DNA of 64,000 bases from Prevotella dentasini JCM 15908 (GCF_000614065.1 NZ_BAKG01000016.1:17435-81434), one strand, 5' to 3'. Shown: positions 19,708 to 30,162, counted from the first letter of the stretch. Program-made: numbers and translations. The notes: a model not told the origin generated them from the sequence alone.

Positions 19708-20172
19708 ATGGACACTTTAAGTTACAAGACTATTTCCGCCAACAGGGAAACAGCTAAGAAGGAGTGGGTCGTTGTAGACGCTACCGATCAGGTAGTAGGC
19801 CGTCTCTGCTCTAAGGTTGCGAAGCTGCTCCGCGGAAAGTACAAGCCAAACTTCACTCCGCACGTAGACTGTGGAGACAACGTAATCATTATCAACGCAG
19901 CTAAGGTTGTGTTCTCCGGCAAGAAGGAGACCGATAAGGTTTACACTCGCTATACTGGTTATCCGGGTGGTCAGCGTTTCAATACCCCGGAACAGCTCCG
20001 CAAGGCTCATAACGGTATCGACAAGATGCTCCGCCACGCTGTCAAGGGTATGTTGCCCAAAGGCCCGCTCGGTCGCTCTTTGTTGCACAACCTGCACGTC
20101 ATCGAGGGTGCGGAACTCAACGGACTTGAGGCTCAGAAGCCGAAGGCAATTGATATTAACCAGTATAAATAA
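19708..20172 (+). CDS. rplM: 50S ribosomal protein L13
   Basis: 154 residues, standard length. Characteristic L13 sequence: KEWVVVDATDQVVGRLCSKV at the N-terminus, the central NVIIINAAKVVFSGKK, TRYTGYPGG, and MLRHAVKGMLPKGPLGR. It assembles early on 23S rRNA in the large subunit. It is followed after 12 bp by rpsI, the usual bacterial pair, and preceded by its own promoter and leader. Confidence 0.97.
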   Translation: MDTLSYKTISANRETAKKEWVVVDATDQVVGRLCSKVAKLLRGKYKPNFTPHVDCGDNVIIINAAKVVFSGKKETDKVYTRYTGYPGGQRFNTPEQLRKAHNGIDKMLRHAVKGMLPKGPLGRSLLHNLHVIEGAELNGLEAQKPKAIDINQYK

Positions 20173-20184
20173 TATAGGTGTAAG

Positions 20185-20571
20185 ATGGAAGTAATCAATA
20201 CAATCGGTCGCCGCAAGAGCGCAGTTGCTCGCGTTTATCTTTCAGAAGGTACCGGCAAGATCACAATCAATAAGAAAGACTTAACTGAGTTCTTCCCATC
20301 GGCTATCCTGCAGTACGTTGTAAAGCAGCCCCTGCAGTTGCTCGGTGTCGAAGGTCAGTACGATATTAAGGCTAACCTCGACGGTGGCGGTTTCACAGGT
20401 CAGAGCCAGGCTCTCCGCCTTGCCATCGCCCGTGCACTCGTCAAGGTGAACGCTGAGGACAAGAAGAACCTGAAGAGCCACGGATTCCTGACACGCGACA
20501 GCCGTGCTGTCGAGCGTAAGAAGCCGGGTCAGCCAAAGGCACGTGCTCACTTCCAGTTCAGCAAGCGTTAA
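20185..20571 (+). CDS. rpsI: 30S ribosomal protein S9
   Basis: 128 residues. Starts with the S9 hallmark TIGRRKSAVARVYL and ends with the conserved RKKPGQPKARAHFQFSKR tail, whose C-terminal basic residues contact P-site tRNA. Co-transcribed with rplM. Confidence 0.97.
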   Translation: MEVINTIGRRKSAVARVYLSEGTGKITINKKDLTEFFPSAILQYVVKQPLQLLGVEGQYDIKANLDGGGFTGQSQALRLAIARALVKVNAEDKKNLKSHGFLTRDSRAVERKKPGQPKARAHFQFSKR

Positions 20572-20907
20572 TATTTGGATTGTCGAGTTGCGAATCTCGA
20601 ATGTTGGATTTCCCTCTATTGGGAATGGTTGTTGGAGAATGATGAGCTTTCTCTGTCAGGAATGTTGAGTTTATTCATAATTCGGAATTCCTGCACACAA
20701 GGCTCTTGATTCATAAAGCACAGCTGCCCATCAATACGGCTTCCCGTTCTAAGCCCGTAACTCACAAGTCCGAATCGTTTAGTATCTAAACTGGCGCGAT
20801 TCCTTTTATCGGGGGACTACCCGTCGGTTGATTCTAACAAAAGCTCGGCGAAGCTCATTCGCCAAGAAAGAATTAAAAAGAAAGTAAACAAACAAAACGA
20901 AACAACA
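20572..20907. other. Intergenic leader region of rpsB
   Basis: 336 bp between rpsI and rpsB. No gene is visible. Near the 3' end, GGGGGACTACCCG (about 20810) and GGCGAA..TTCGCC (about 20853-20866) form small stems upstream of the rpsB start, compatible with an autoregulatory S2 leader; this is not confirmed. No TAnnTTTG box was found. Confidence 0.4.
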
Positions 20908-21723
20908 ATGTCAAGAACAAGTTTTGACCAATTACTGGAGGCAGGATGCCACTTTGGCCACCTCCATCGCAAGTGGAATCCGGCTATGAAGCCATATATC
21001 TATATGGAACGCAACGGTATCCACATCATCGATCTTCACAAGACCGTAGCCAAGATTGACGAGGCTGCCGAGGTTCTCAAGGGCATCGCCAAGAGCGGTA
21101 AGAAGATTCTGTTCGTCGCTACTAAAAAACAATCTAAGGAAGTTGTTGCCGAGAAGGCTTCAGCTGTGAACATGCCATACGTAAACGAGCGTTGGGCCGG
21201 CGGTATGCTGACCAACTTCCCAACCATCCGTAAGGCTGTGAAGAAAATGACGAACATTGACAAGCTGATGAGCGACGGAACTTTCTCTAACCTCTCCAAG
21301 CGTGAGCTTCTCCAGATTTCACGTCAGCGTGCCAAGCTCGAGAAGAACCTTGGCTCTATTGCCGACTTGACCCGTCTGCCGTCTGCACTCTTCGTAGTAG
21401 ACGTAATGAAGGAGCACATTGCCGTTAAGGAGGCCAACCGTCTGGGTATTCCTGTGTTCGGTATCGTTGATACCAACTCCGACCCAAGGAATATCGATTA
21501 TGTAATTCCAGCTAACGACGACGCAAAGGATTCGGTTGAGGTTATCCTGACCGCTTGCTGCGCTGCTATCGCAGAGGGTCTGGAAGAGCGCAAGGCAGAG
21601 AAGGCAGACGAGAAGGCATCTGCCGAGCAGGCCGAAGAAGCTGCTGAGGCAAAGCCAAGACGCGCTGCTCGCAAGGTAGAAGAGGCTGCTCCTGCAGAGG
21701 AAGCTGCTCCGGCTGCTGAATAA
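20908..21723 (+). CDS. rpsB: 30S ribosomal protein S2
   Basis: 271 residues. Signature blocks: LLEAGCHFGHLHRKWNPAMKPYIY near the start, ILFVATKKQSKEVV, NERWAGGMLTNFPTIRK, and FGIVDTNSDPRNIDYVIPANDD. The last 45 or so residues form an Ala/Glu/Lys-rich extension typical of Bacteroidetes S2. S2 is needed late in small-subunit assembly. It lies 111 bp before tsf, and a long hairpin occupies that gap. Confidence 0.97.
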   Translation: MSRTSFDQLLEAGCHFGHLHRKWNPAMKPYIYMERNGIHIIDLHKTVAKIDEAAEVLKGIAKSGKKILFVATKKQSKEVVAEKASAVNMPYVNERWAGGMLTNFPTIRKAVKKMTNIDKLMSDGTFSNLSKRELLQISRQRAKLEKNLGSIADLTRLPSALFVVDVMKEHIAVKEANRLGIPVFGIVDTNSDPRNIDYVIPANDDAKDSVEVILTACCAAIAEGLEERKAEKADEKASAEQAEEAAEAKPRRAARKVEEAAPAEEAAPAAE

Positions 21724-21736
21724 GCAATACTATCAA

Positions 21737-21796
21737 TGGGCATTGGTGAGTGCTCATGGGAGTTTCGCGACTTCCATCAGCACCCGTCAACGCCCA
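21737..21796 (+). other. Long imperfect hairpin between rpsB and tsf
   Basis: TGGGC..TTG pairs with CAA..GCCCA; the stem continues through AGTGCT/AGCACC and ATGGGAGT/ACTTCCAT around a TTCGCG loop, spanning 60 nt. There is no U-run, so it is more likely an attenuator, processing site or transcript stabiliser than a full terminator. Confidence 0.55.
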
Positions 21797-21834
21797 CATT
21801 ATTTATAACTATAATCTAAAGCAAAAGAAATAAA

Positions 21835-22833
21835 ATGGCTGTATCTATTGAAGATATCAAGAAGCTCCGCACTATGACTGGTGCAGGCTTGGCAGATGTA
21901 AAGAAGGCTCTCACCGAGGCTGAAGGCGATTTCGACAAGGCTAAGGAGTTGCTCCGCGAGCGTGGTTTGGCTATTGCTGCAAAGCGTTCCGACCGCGAGA
22001 CATCCAATGGTTGTGTACTTGTAAAGGCTGTTGACGGCTTTGCTGCCATGGTAGCCGTTAAGTGCGAGACCGACTTCGTTGCCAATGGACAGGACTTCAT
22101 AGCCCTCGTTCAGGACATTCTCGACGCTGCTGTAGCAGCAAAGGCTAAGTCTCTCGACGAGGTGAAGGCTCTGAAGCTCGCTAATGGAGACGATGCTGCA
22201 ACGGCTGTTCAGCACCGTTCGGGTATCACTGGCGAGAAGATGGAACTCGATGGCTACAATTTCCTCGAAGGTGAGAATGTTTCCGTTTACGACCACATGG
22301 GCAAGCACACCCTCGCTACTATGGTTCTGCTGAACAAGAACAACGAGGAGGCAGGTCACAAGGTTGCCATGCAGGTTGCTGCCATGAAGCCGGTAGCTCT
22401 TGACGAGGCTTCTGTACCGCAGTCTGTAAAGGACGAGGAGTTCAACGTGGCTGTGCAGAAGACCAAGGAGGAGCAGGTAGAGAAGGCTGTTGTTGCCGCT
22501 ATCAAGAAGGCAGGCATCAATGCCAATCTCGTAGACAGCGACGATCACATCGAGTCTAACATTAACAAGGGCTGGCTGACCCGCGAGGAGGCAGACAAGG
22601 CTATTGAGATTAAGAAGACCGTAAGTGCTGAGAAGGCTGCCAATCTGAACGAGGCCATGATTCAGAACATCGCCAAGGGGCGTCTGAACAAGTTCTTCAA
22701 GGACAATTGTCTTGTAGAGCAGGAATTCCAGTTCAGCGAAGGCGACAAGGTAAATGTGGCTGAATGGCTGAAGCAGCAGGACAAGGAACTGAAGGTGGTT
22801 GATTATCGTCGGTTCACGCTCGCTGCCGAGTAA
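21835..22833 (+). CDS. tsf: Elongation factor Ts
   Basis: 332 residues. The N-terminal UBA-like domain (SIEDIKKLRTMTGAGLADVKKAL) is followed by the EF-Tu contact motif KCETDFVANG, and a late VLLNKNNEEAGHKVAMQVAAM block precedes the C-terminal VEQEFQF. It exchanges GDP for GTP on EF-Tu. The rpsB-tsf order is the standard bacterial arrangement, and a strong terminator follows at 22862-22907. Confidence 0.97.
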   Translation: MAVSIEDIKKLRTMTGAGLADVKKALTEAEGDFDKAKELLRERGLAIAAKRSDRETSNGCVLVKAVDGFAAMVAVKCETDFVANGQDFIALVQDILDAAVAAKAKSLDEVKALKLANGDDAATAVQHRSGITGEKMELDGYNFLEGENVSVYDHMGKHTLATMVLLNKNNEEAGHKVAMQVAAMKPVALDEASVPQSVKDEEFNVAVQKTKEEQVEKAVVAAIKKAGINANLVDSDDHIESNINKGWLTREEADKAIEIKKTVSAEKAANLNEAMIQNIAKGRLNKFFKDNCLVEQEFQFSEGDKVNVAEWLKQQDKELKVVDYRRFTLAAE

Positions 22834-22861
22834 CCGCGCTTCTTTTTCAAGAAAGATAAAC

Positions 22862-22907
22862 AGGAGTTGCAGGATGGCCTATTCAGGCTCCTGTAGCTCC
22901 TTTTTTA
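22862..22907 (+). terminator. Rho-independent terminator of rpsB-tsf
   Basis: AGGAGTTGCAGGA pairs with TCCTGTAGCTCCT (13 bp with one G-U and one A-C position), followed by TTTTTTATT. Confidence 0.85.
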
Positions 22908-22981
22908 TTCAGGCCGTTGTTATGCCGGCCTCATAACCCTGACAAGGAAAATGGCCCAATATCAAAAATCCAACTATCATT

Positions 22982-23598
22982 ATGAAGATATTTGCCGTCG
23001 GCATGAACTATGCCGAACACAATAAATCGCTGCATGGAGCGTTAGATAAACCAGAGACGCCCGTAATATTTACGAAGCGGATTCCGCCCTTCTGAAGGAC
23101 AGAAAGCCTTTCTTCATCCCCGACCATTTGGGACGTATAGAATATGAAACGGAAGTCGTGGTGCGTATTAGCCGTCTTGGCAAGACCATTCCCGAGCGGT
23201 TTGCCCACCGCTATTACGATGCCGTTACGGTCGGAATTGACTTTACCGCGCGCGAATTGCAGCAGAAGCTCAAGGCGAAAGGACAGCCATGGGAGCTCTG
23301 CAAGGGCTTCGACGGTTCGGCAGTTATCGGTGAGTGGGTGCCGAAGGAGAAGTTTCTTGACCTTCAGCGGCTTCGTTTCCACCTTGATATTAACGGGCGG
23401 ACCGTTCAGGAAGGCTGTACGGCAGACATGCTCTTCAGGATTGACGAGATAATCAGCTATGTCAGCCAGTTCTTTACGCTGAAGACGGGCGACATTCTCT
23501 ATACTGGCTGTCCCACGGGCTGCGGCCCCGTGCAGATAGACGACCATCTCGAAGGTTACTTGGAGGAACGCAAGGTGCTTGAATTTAACTGCAAATAG
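22982..23598 (+). CDS. Fumarylacetoacetate hydrolase family protein (frame interrupted)
   Basis: The protein starts MKIFAVGMNYAEHNKSLHG at 22982. After VIFTK the frame hits a stop at about 23091; restoring one C near 23078 (AAGCGG to AAGCCGG) gives PDSALLKDRKPFFIPDHLG and runs to 23598, for about 205 residues. Conserved features of the FAH fold are present: the metal ligands in IEYETEVVVRI, a catalytic KGFDGSAVIG segment, DLQRLRFHLDINGRTVQEG, and LKTGDILYTGCPTGCGPV. Members cleave or decarboxylate acylpyruvate-like substrates; the substrate here is unknown. The interruption is likely a sequence error. Confidence 0.82.
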
Positions 23599-23642
23599 TT
23601 CTCTTGTCCTCTTTTTATTCACCCCAAATCCCCGATATAAAG

Positions 23643-26600
23643 ATGCAAATGAATATCCAGCGAACAATAATAGGTATCCTTTCGTGGCTTGCTTGCCTTA
23701 CGGCAAGTGCGCAGGCTCAGCGTTTCTTCAACCTCACGGTGGAGGATGTCGCTATCGACTCTGTGCTGCCTCAGTTCTCGTATGCCATTCCTTTGGGCGA
23801 GAATTATGCCGATTCGGTCTATGACTTGGAGATTCGCTATCCCGAGTTCATTGATATGAGTAAGGATGACGAGGCTCTCTACAATGCCATCACGGCGGAA
23901 GTGCCTGCAGCCTTACCCGAAATTCATCAGCAGATTACCATCGCCAGAAAGAAGGGAACACTGGAATTTTCGCTTGTTCCCATTGTGGAGCGTGGGGGAA
24001 AGAAGCAGTTTCTTGTCAGTTTCATGATAGCCCTGACCTCCCGGCCTGTTTCCCGGTCAGTCCGCAAAGCCATGCAGCACGCCCCGGCTAAGTCGTCCCG
24101 TTATGCCGGACACTCGGTTTTGCCTCCGGCAAATGGGCAAAGATTCGTGTACCGGCCAACGGCATCTATCAGTTGACCCCTGCCCTTATACGGCAGGCAG
24201 GATTCAGCCATCCCGATAAGGTGAAGGTGTATGGCTATGGAGGAAATTTGCAGAACGAGACTCTTGTTGACGACTATCTGCGGAAGTTCGACGACCTGCC
24301 CGAAGTGCCTACCTGCACGGTGGACGGGAAGCGGCTGTTCTACGGACGCGGCCCTGTCAGCTGGGAAAGCAAGGATGCGACGCGCCGGACGCGCAATCCC
24401 TATTCGCAATATGGGTATTATTTCCTGACCGAAAGCGATGCGGAGCCGCTGACGGTAGACTCTGTTGCTTTCCTCAACGAGAATTACCCGAAGGCTGACG
24501 ATTATCATTCGCTGTATGAGGTTGACAATTACGCATGGTTCGCAGGTGGCAGAAACCTTTTCGACAAGACTCCGCTGTATGCTGGAAAGACCTACAAGTA
24601 TGTGCTTCCGAACGCAGCGAAGACAAAAAACGGGAAACTCTCGGTAGGGATAACTACGGGCATATATTCCTCTTCTGTCTCTATTGCCCTCAACGACTCT
24701 GTCCTTGGTACTGCAACGGTGAAGCCCGGAGACATGTTCGACAAGGGATATGAACTTGAACGTGTCTATACCGTACGCAATTTGCAGGCCACAGATACCA
24801 TCTCCATCATTGTTTCGGGAGGCGGGCCGGCCCGTTTGGACTATATTTCCATTGCCTACGATAGTCCACGGCCTATGCCCAATCTGTCAGCAGGTTCGTT
24901 TGCCACGCCCGAGTTCGTGTACAATATAACCAATCAGGACCATCACTCTGACAAAAATGTCGATATGGTCATCATTATCCCTACCAATCAGAAACTATTG
25001 CCACAGGCTCAGCGGCTGGCTGAGTTCCACCAGCAGCACGATGGCGTCACGGTCAGAGTCGTGCCTGCCGACGAGCTATATAACGAATACTCCAGCGGTA
25101 CTCCCGACGCGATGGCCTATCGCCGCTATCTCAAGATGATGTACGACCGTGCAGAGGACGATAGCCAGCTGCCCAAGTCGCTTCTGCTCTTCGGCGACTG
25201 CGTCTGGGATAACCGCATGCTTACTGCCGATTGCAGTCAGCTTGACCCCGACAATTACCTTTTGGCGTACGAGAGCGAGAACTCGTTCAGCCTGACCGAC
25301 TGCTATGTCAACGATGGATGGCTGACCCTGATGGACGATGGCGAGGGAGGCGACCTCTTGTCGCGCGACAGGGAAGACCTTGGTGTGGGACGCTTTGCAG
25401 TAAGCAACGTCAGCGATGCCCAGACAATGGTAGACAAGACCATATCGTATGCTGAGAACGCCAATGCCGGAAGTTGGGAAAACGTCATAATGTTCATGGG
25501 CGACGATGGTAACAACAACCTTCACATGCGCGACGTCAATCAGACTGCCGAGACCATCATGTCGCAGTATCCCGGCTATCAGGTCAAAAAGGTAATGTGG
25601 GATGCCTATACGCGTGTTACGTCTGCTACAGGTAACGCTTACCCGGACGTGTCGAGGCTCATCAAGCAGCAGCAGGCACAGGGAGCACTCATCATGGACT
25701 ATGCCGGACATGGTTCGGAAATCCAAATCTCACACGAGTCAGTGCTCCGCCAGAACGACTTTACGAACTTTACGAACGACAATCTTCCCCTATGGATTAC
25801 CGCCTCGTGCGACATCATGCCCTACGACGGCACGATTGCCACCATCGGCGAGGAGAGCATGCTTAACAAAAAAGGCGGCTCGGTGGCTTTTTGGGGTACA
25901 ACCCGAACCGTATATGCCAACTACAACAAGGCCATTAATACGGCATTTCTCCGCCATGTTCTCAGTTTTACAGACGGAAAGCTACCACTATCGGCGAGGC
26001 ACAGCGGTTGGCAAAATGCGAGATGATAGACTCGCGCAGCGACCAGACCCGGAACAAGCTGCAATATGCCCTTCTTGGCGACCCTGCTCTGTCGTTGAAC
26101 TTGCCACGGCTAAAGGCTGTCATCGACTCTATTGACGGTATTCCCGTAGGCGGCGCACAGAAGATAACGCTTAAAGGAGGTGCCGTTGCCAAAGTGGTGG
26201 GCCACATTGTCAGGGAGGGAGAGCTGCAGTCTGATTTCCAAGGCAGGATGACCGCTACCGTGCGCGATACCCGCGAACTGATAACCTGCAAGAAACAGGA
26301 GGAGACCTCGGCTTCTGCCTTCCAGTTCTACGACCGGCAGAAGGTGCTCTACAACGGCTCCGGCAGTGTCAGGGACGGGCGTTTCTCTTTCATCTTTGCT
26401 GTTCCGCGCGACCTGAACTATGCCGACGGCACGGGGCTTATCAACATCTATGCCGTCAATGAGGCGCACACGCTGATGGCCAACGGTGACGAGGAAGGTT
26501 TCTATATCAATGGCTCGGAGCAGGTAAGTACCGATTCCATCGGCCCGTCTGTCTACTGCTATCTCAATAGCCCCTCATTCGTCAACGGAGGCAGCGTCAA

Positions 26601-27198
26601 TACCACACCGTATTTCGTGGCAGAAGTGAGCGACAAAGACGGTATCAACGCATCAGGTAACGGTATCGGGCACGACATGCAGCTTATCATCGACGGCGAC
26701 ATGGCTAAGACATACACCCTGAACGATAATTTCGCTTTCGATTTCGGCAGCTATACCAAGGGCAGCACCCACTACTCCATCCCCGAACTCTCCGAGGGCG
26801 TCCATCAGCTGAAGTTCCGCGTATGGGACATTCTCAACAATCCGTCTGAGGCCACCCTCACTTTCAAGGTGGTAAAGGGGCTTGCCCCCAATATCGAGAG
26901 CATCAGCTGCACGAACAATCCTGCCACGACGAATACGACGTTCATCGTAGCCCACGACTACATCGGGTCGAATGTAGACGTTGAGGTTCAGGTTTTCGAC
27001 ACATCCGGGCGTATTCTCTGGCAGCATAAGGAGACCGGAGTGTCTTCGGGCAACACCTATACCGTAGAATGGAATCTTGTCTCCAACGGCGGTGCCGCCC
27101 TTAAGACGGGTGTCTATCTCTACCGTGTAAGGCTCGGGTGCGATGGTGCGATGAAGGAATCGAAGGCGAAGAAACTCGTCATCCTGAACAATAATTGA
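23643..27198 (+). CDS. porU: Type IX secretion C-terminal signal peptidase PorU (two frame interruptions)
   Basis: Reads in three consecutive frames. Start at 23643, with signal peptide QMNIQRTIIGILSWLACLTA ending SAQAQ. Restoring one G near 24122 (TTGCC to TTGGCC) gives SVLASGKWAKIRVPANGIYQ; restoring one A near 25980 gives DGKATTIGEAQRLAK. The repaired protein has about 1185 residues. It contains a gingipain-type C25 cysteine-protease domain with catalytic His (about 690, DYAGHGSEI) and Cys (about 723, ITASCDIMPYDG), and a C-terminal beta domain ending GVYLYRVRLGCDG. PorU removes the C-terminal sorting domain of T9SS cargo at the cell surface. It is followed by porV and ispF, the order known in Porphyromonas gingivalis. 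Confidence 0.88.
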
Positions 27199-27388
27199 CG
27201 CAGTAGAGGCGTTTGAATATTGGAAAAATGAAAGAATGAAATCGTGAAATGGCAGATGGAATGTTTCCATGGCGAAGAAGCGGTATAAGGGAATATTGCT
27301 GTGCGTATTCCGATAGTGAAGAAACAAAATAATGAATATCAACGTGCGCATGCCTATTGCTGCATTGAGATATGGTAATCATAGAAGC

Positions 27389-28555
27389 ATGAATAAATCA
27401 TACAGGCTCATAGGGCTGTCTCTCCTCCTTTCTGCCACTGCCACCGTGTGGGGACAGAGCAAGAAAGACATGTTCAACCCTATCAAGAACTCCGTAACCT
27501 CACAGACCATTGCCCCTGATGCCCGTGCCGCAGGTATGGGCGACGTGGGCGCGGCTACCGACCCCGATGTTAATTCGCAGTACTGGAATCCTGCAAAATA
27601 CCCGTTCACCATCTCCCGTGCCGGCGTTGCGCTCAACTATACGCCTTGGCTTCGTCAGCTGGTCAGCGACATGGACCTTGCCTATCTGGCGGGCTACTAC
27701 CGCATCGGCGACTACAGTGCCGTCTCGGGTTCGCTCCGCTACTTCTCCTTGGGTGAGGTTCAGCTCGACGACGACGGCAGCATGACCATCAGTCCTTACG
27801 AGATGTCAGTCGATGTTGCCTACTCTCTGATGCTGAGCGAGCATTTCTCGCTTGGTGCCGCCGTCCGCTGGATTTATTCAGACCTTACCTACGACTACAC
27901 GCAGGACACCTCTCCCGGGTCGGCCTTTGCTGCCGACATCTCCTGTTACTATCAGAACTACTTCAACATGGGCGACCGCGAGTGCCAGTTGGGCTTGGGT
28001 CTGAATGTCTCCAACATAGGTTCGAAGATTACTTTTGGCGGAGACAACCGTTCGGAGTTTATTCCTACCAACATGAGGCTGGGAGCTTCGGTGATGATTC
28101 CCGTCGACGAGTTCAACCGTTTTACGATCTCGGCAGATGCCAACAAGCTCCTTGTTCCTTCAGTGCCTGTGCAGAATGAAGGCGAGTCGGCATCGGACTA
28201 TACCGAAAGACTTAACAAGGAGTATTACGGAGTGTCGTCTATCTCGGGTATCTTCAAAAGTTTCAACGATGCACCGAACGGATTTTCCGAAGAGTTGCAG
28301 GAGGTTCAGTGGAGCGTGGGAGCCGAGTACAGCTACAACGACCGTTTCTCGCTGCGTGCAGGCTATCACCACGAGAGCGAGAATAAGGGCAACCGAAAGT
28401 ATTTCACGGTTGGTGCAGGCTTCAAAATGAGTGTTTTCTCGCTCGATGCAGGCTACGTTATTGCCACCGCCAAGAGCAATCCGCTCGACCAGACGCTGCG
28501 TGTCTCCCTTTCGTTCGATATGGACGGCATAAAGGACTTGTTTCACAGAAGATAA
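27389..28555 (+). CDS. porV: Type IX secretion outer-membrane protein PorV (LptO)
   Basis: 388 residues from the ATG at 27389, which begins a signal peptide (NKSYRLIGLSLLLSATATVWG). The PorV hallmark TIAPDARAAGMGDVGAATDPD...SQYWNPAKYPF follows, then a 14-strand FadL-like barrel with many aromatic-ended strands, finishing LRVSLSFDMDGIKDLFHRR. PorV shuttles folded cargo from the Sov translocon to the PorU sortase complex. It lies 190 bp after porU. It also supports secretion of proteins elsewhere in the window that carry possible C-terminal sorting tails. Confidence 0.92.
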   Translation: MNKSYRLIGLSLLLSATATVWGQSKKDMFNPIKNSVTSQTIAPDARAAGMGDVGAATDPDVNSQYWNPAKYPFTISRAGVALNYTPWLRQLVSDMDLAYLAGYYRIGDYSAVSGSLRYFSLGEVQLDDDGSMTISPYEMSVDVAYSLMLSEHFSLGAAVRWIYSDLTYDYTQDTSPGSAFAADISCYYQNYFNMGDRECQLGLGLNVSNIGSKITFGGDNRSEFIPTNMRLGASVMIPVDEFNRFTISADANKLLVPSVPVQNEGESASDYTERLNKEYYGVSSISGIFKSFNDAPNGFSEELQEVQWSVGAEYSYNDRFSLRAGYHHESENKGNRKYFTVGAGFKMSVFSLDAGYVIATAKSNPLDQTLRVSLSFDMDGIKDLFHRR

Positions 28556-28559
28556 GGTT

Positions 28560-28740
28560 TCGCCCCTTCCCCTCTCTGTAAGGGAGGGAGAAGGATTGCC
28601 ATTGCAGGCTGTTTCCTGACGGAAAGGGTAATTCCTTTCTCACATTCTTTCTTTCGGAGGGGCTTGGGGAGTCCCTGCCCGACTTATGGAAATCACCTGT
28701 CCTTTCTTGCGTTCCCTCCTTTTGGGGGCGTGGGGAGGCT
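28560..28740. repeat. Low-complexity GGGCTTGGGGAG repeat tract
   Basis: Polypurine/polypyrimidine repeats in the porV-ispF gap: CCCCTTCCCCTCTCTGTAAGG, then GGAGGGGCTTGGGGAG (about 28657-28672) and GGGGGCGTGGGGAGG (about 28724-28738). The same core appears inverted at about 4610-4635. Confidence 0.5.
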
Positions 28741-28754
28741 CTATTCAACATATT

Positions 28755-29257
28755 ATGCAAAACTCTCAATTATCTGTTGTTCCCTCTTTCCGCGTCGGAA
28801 TGGGCTACGATGTCCACAGGCTCGTGGAAGGTCGCGCCCTCTTCTTGGGTGGAATCAGAATTGACCATGCCCTTGGATTGCTTGGGCACAGCGATGCCGA
28901 CGTACTCATTCACGCCATCTGCGACGCACTTCTCGGTGCTGCCAACATGCGCGACATCGGCTATCACTTTCCCGACACGTCGGATGCCACCCTTGATATG
29001 GACTCGAAGATAATCCTTCGCAAGACCGTTGAGCTGATTGCCGCTAAGGGCTACCGCGTCGGAAATATTGATGCCACCATCTGTGCAGAGCGTCCGAAGA
29101 TAAATCCCCATATCCCTGCCATGCAGAAATGTCTTGCCGAGGTCATTGGCTGCGGCGAGGACGCCATCTCCATCAAGCTACCACCTCTGAGAAAATGGGT
29201 TTTGTGGGACGTGAGGAAGGCATGGCTGCGTATGCGGTCTGCCTGATAGCCAAGTAA
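28755..29257 (+). CDS. ispF: 2-C-methyl-D-erythritol 2,4-cyclodiphosphate synthase (frame interrupted)
   Basis: Start at 28755 (MQNSQLSVVPSFRVGMGYDVH). Motifs: GMGYDVHRL with zinc ligands Asp and His, GLLGHSDADVLIHAICDALLGAA, and GDIGYHFPDT-like RDIGYHFPDT. Near 29178 one G is missing (AAGCT to AAGGCT); repair gives IKATTSEKMGFVGREEG and MAAYAVCLIAK, ending at 29257, for 167 residues, the normal IspF length. The enzyme makes the cyclodiphosphate of the MEP isoprenoid pathway and is normally essential, so the break is almost certainly a sequence error. Confidence 0.9.
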
Positions 29258-29609
29258 GAAAGTCGCGAATAGACTTACTGATAATTGATTGAGTAACAGA
29301 TAGTTGTCTTGCTGTTGGGCGAAAGCGTCTTTTCCGTTTTGTCAGCAAGCCCGTTTGACCCAATGAAAGTGCCACTTTCGTCATGCGAAAGTGGCACTTT
29401 CATTGTATGGGCAATTCTGTTTGGTCTTCCGTTTCTTTCTTGTTCTCTGTTCTTCTGTAAAGAATGGGTGCTCCCGACAATCCCGGTCAGGTCTTTGCCG
29501 GCGAAGTCCTTGAGCCGCAAAAGGCCCTTGAGAGATTTGTCAAGGTGCCCAAAAAACTTTATCGTATGAAAATTTTGGCAAGGACAGGATTTTTCTCAGA
29601 TATTATTTG
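29258..29609. other. Intergenic stretch after ispF
   Basis: Contains AAAGTGCC repeat copy 3 (29348-29401) and otherwise no recognisable gene. Confidence 0.45.
29348..29401. repeat. AAAGTGCC palindromic intergenic repeat, copy 3
   Basis: CAATGAAAGTGCCACTTTCG then TCATGCGAAAGTGGCACTTTC: two self-complementary modules joined by the ATGCGA spacer. Confidence 0.75.
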
Positions 29610-29617
29610 TATCTTTG
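29610..29617 (+). promoter_or_regulatory. Promoter -7 box upstream of the 29720 gene
   Basis: TATCTTTG at 29610-29617; no clear -33 TTTG at the right distance. Confidence 0.4.
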
Positions 29618-29719
29618 ACACATTCTGTTGGTGCTGCATGATGTTCGCTGTAAAATAAGTGAACGTTTGTTTCAGCCGGTTAATGCTATAAATCTGTTTT
29701 AGGGAACTCATTATATCAG

Positions 29720-30162
29720 ATGAAAATTATATTTAGCCGAGGGTTGGGATATAGCCCTGCAAGGCTCGTAGTATTCAAGAACGGGCAAAGAATAAGGATT
29801 TGCTCCGTGAAGAAGGATTATTGTGTGTTTGATGCACAAGAGGGCGACCAGATTATTGTCGAATTAAAATATCTTGGTATTCCTACACTGCCGATTGCAT
29901 CCTTTGTCTGCCGCGGAGAGAATGATACGTTTTCGGTCGGTCCTACGGCAATGTGCAAAAGATGGGAAATGGCAAACCTCAGGATATTCCCGTGGTTCTG
30001 CACTTTGTTTCTCCTCCTGAAAATACTGGTAAGGTCGGATACTCATGAATGGCTTTTTGCGGCATGCTTGCCTTTACGATTTTATCCTTGGTTTGTTTTC
30101 AGGTCTGTATGTCGATTCCCTTTATGCTGAAAAGGTTGTTCAGCGGAGGTTTCACTGCATGA
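29720..30162 (+). CDS. Small hypothetical membrane protein (frame probably interrupted)
   Basis: As read, the frame ends at 30130 with an unlikely tail (PLRFYPWFVFRSVCRFPLC). Restoring one G near 30070 (TTGCC to TTGGCC, the same context as in porU) turns the tail into a clean membrane helix, ACLAFTILSLVCFQVCMSIP, then FMLKRLFSGGFTA and a stop at 30162, giving 147 residues. The N-terminal 75 or so residues look like a small beta domain (ARLVVFKNGQRIRICSV, EGDQIIVELKYLG), followed by two helices (about 92-108 and 115-134). No family is recognised. The repair is my inference. Confidence 0.5.

Noticed and set aside
20810..20866. Confident S2 leader call
   Set aside because: Stems are short and I could not test covariation; reported only as a possibility.
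28755..29257. ispF as a genuine pseudogene
   Set aside because: A single missing G explains the break, the rest is fully conserved, and the gene is normally essential; the same error type recurs across the window.
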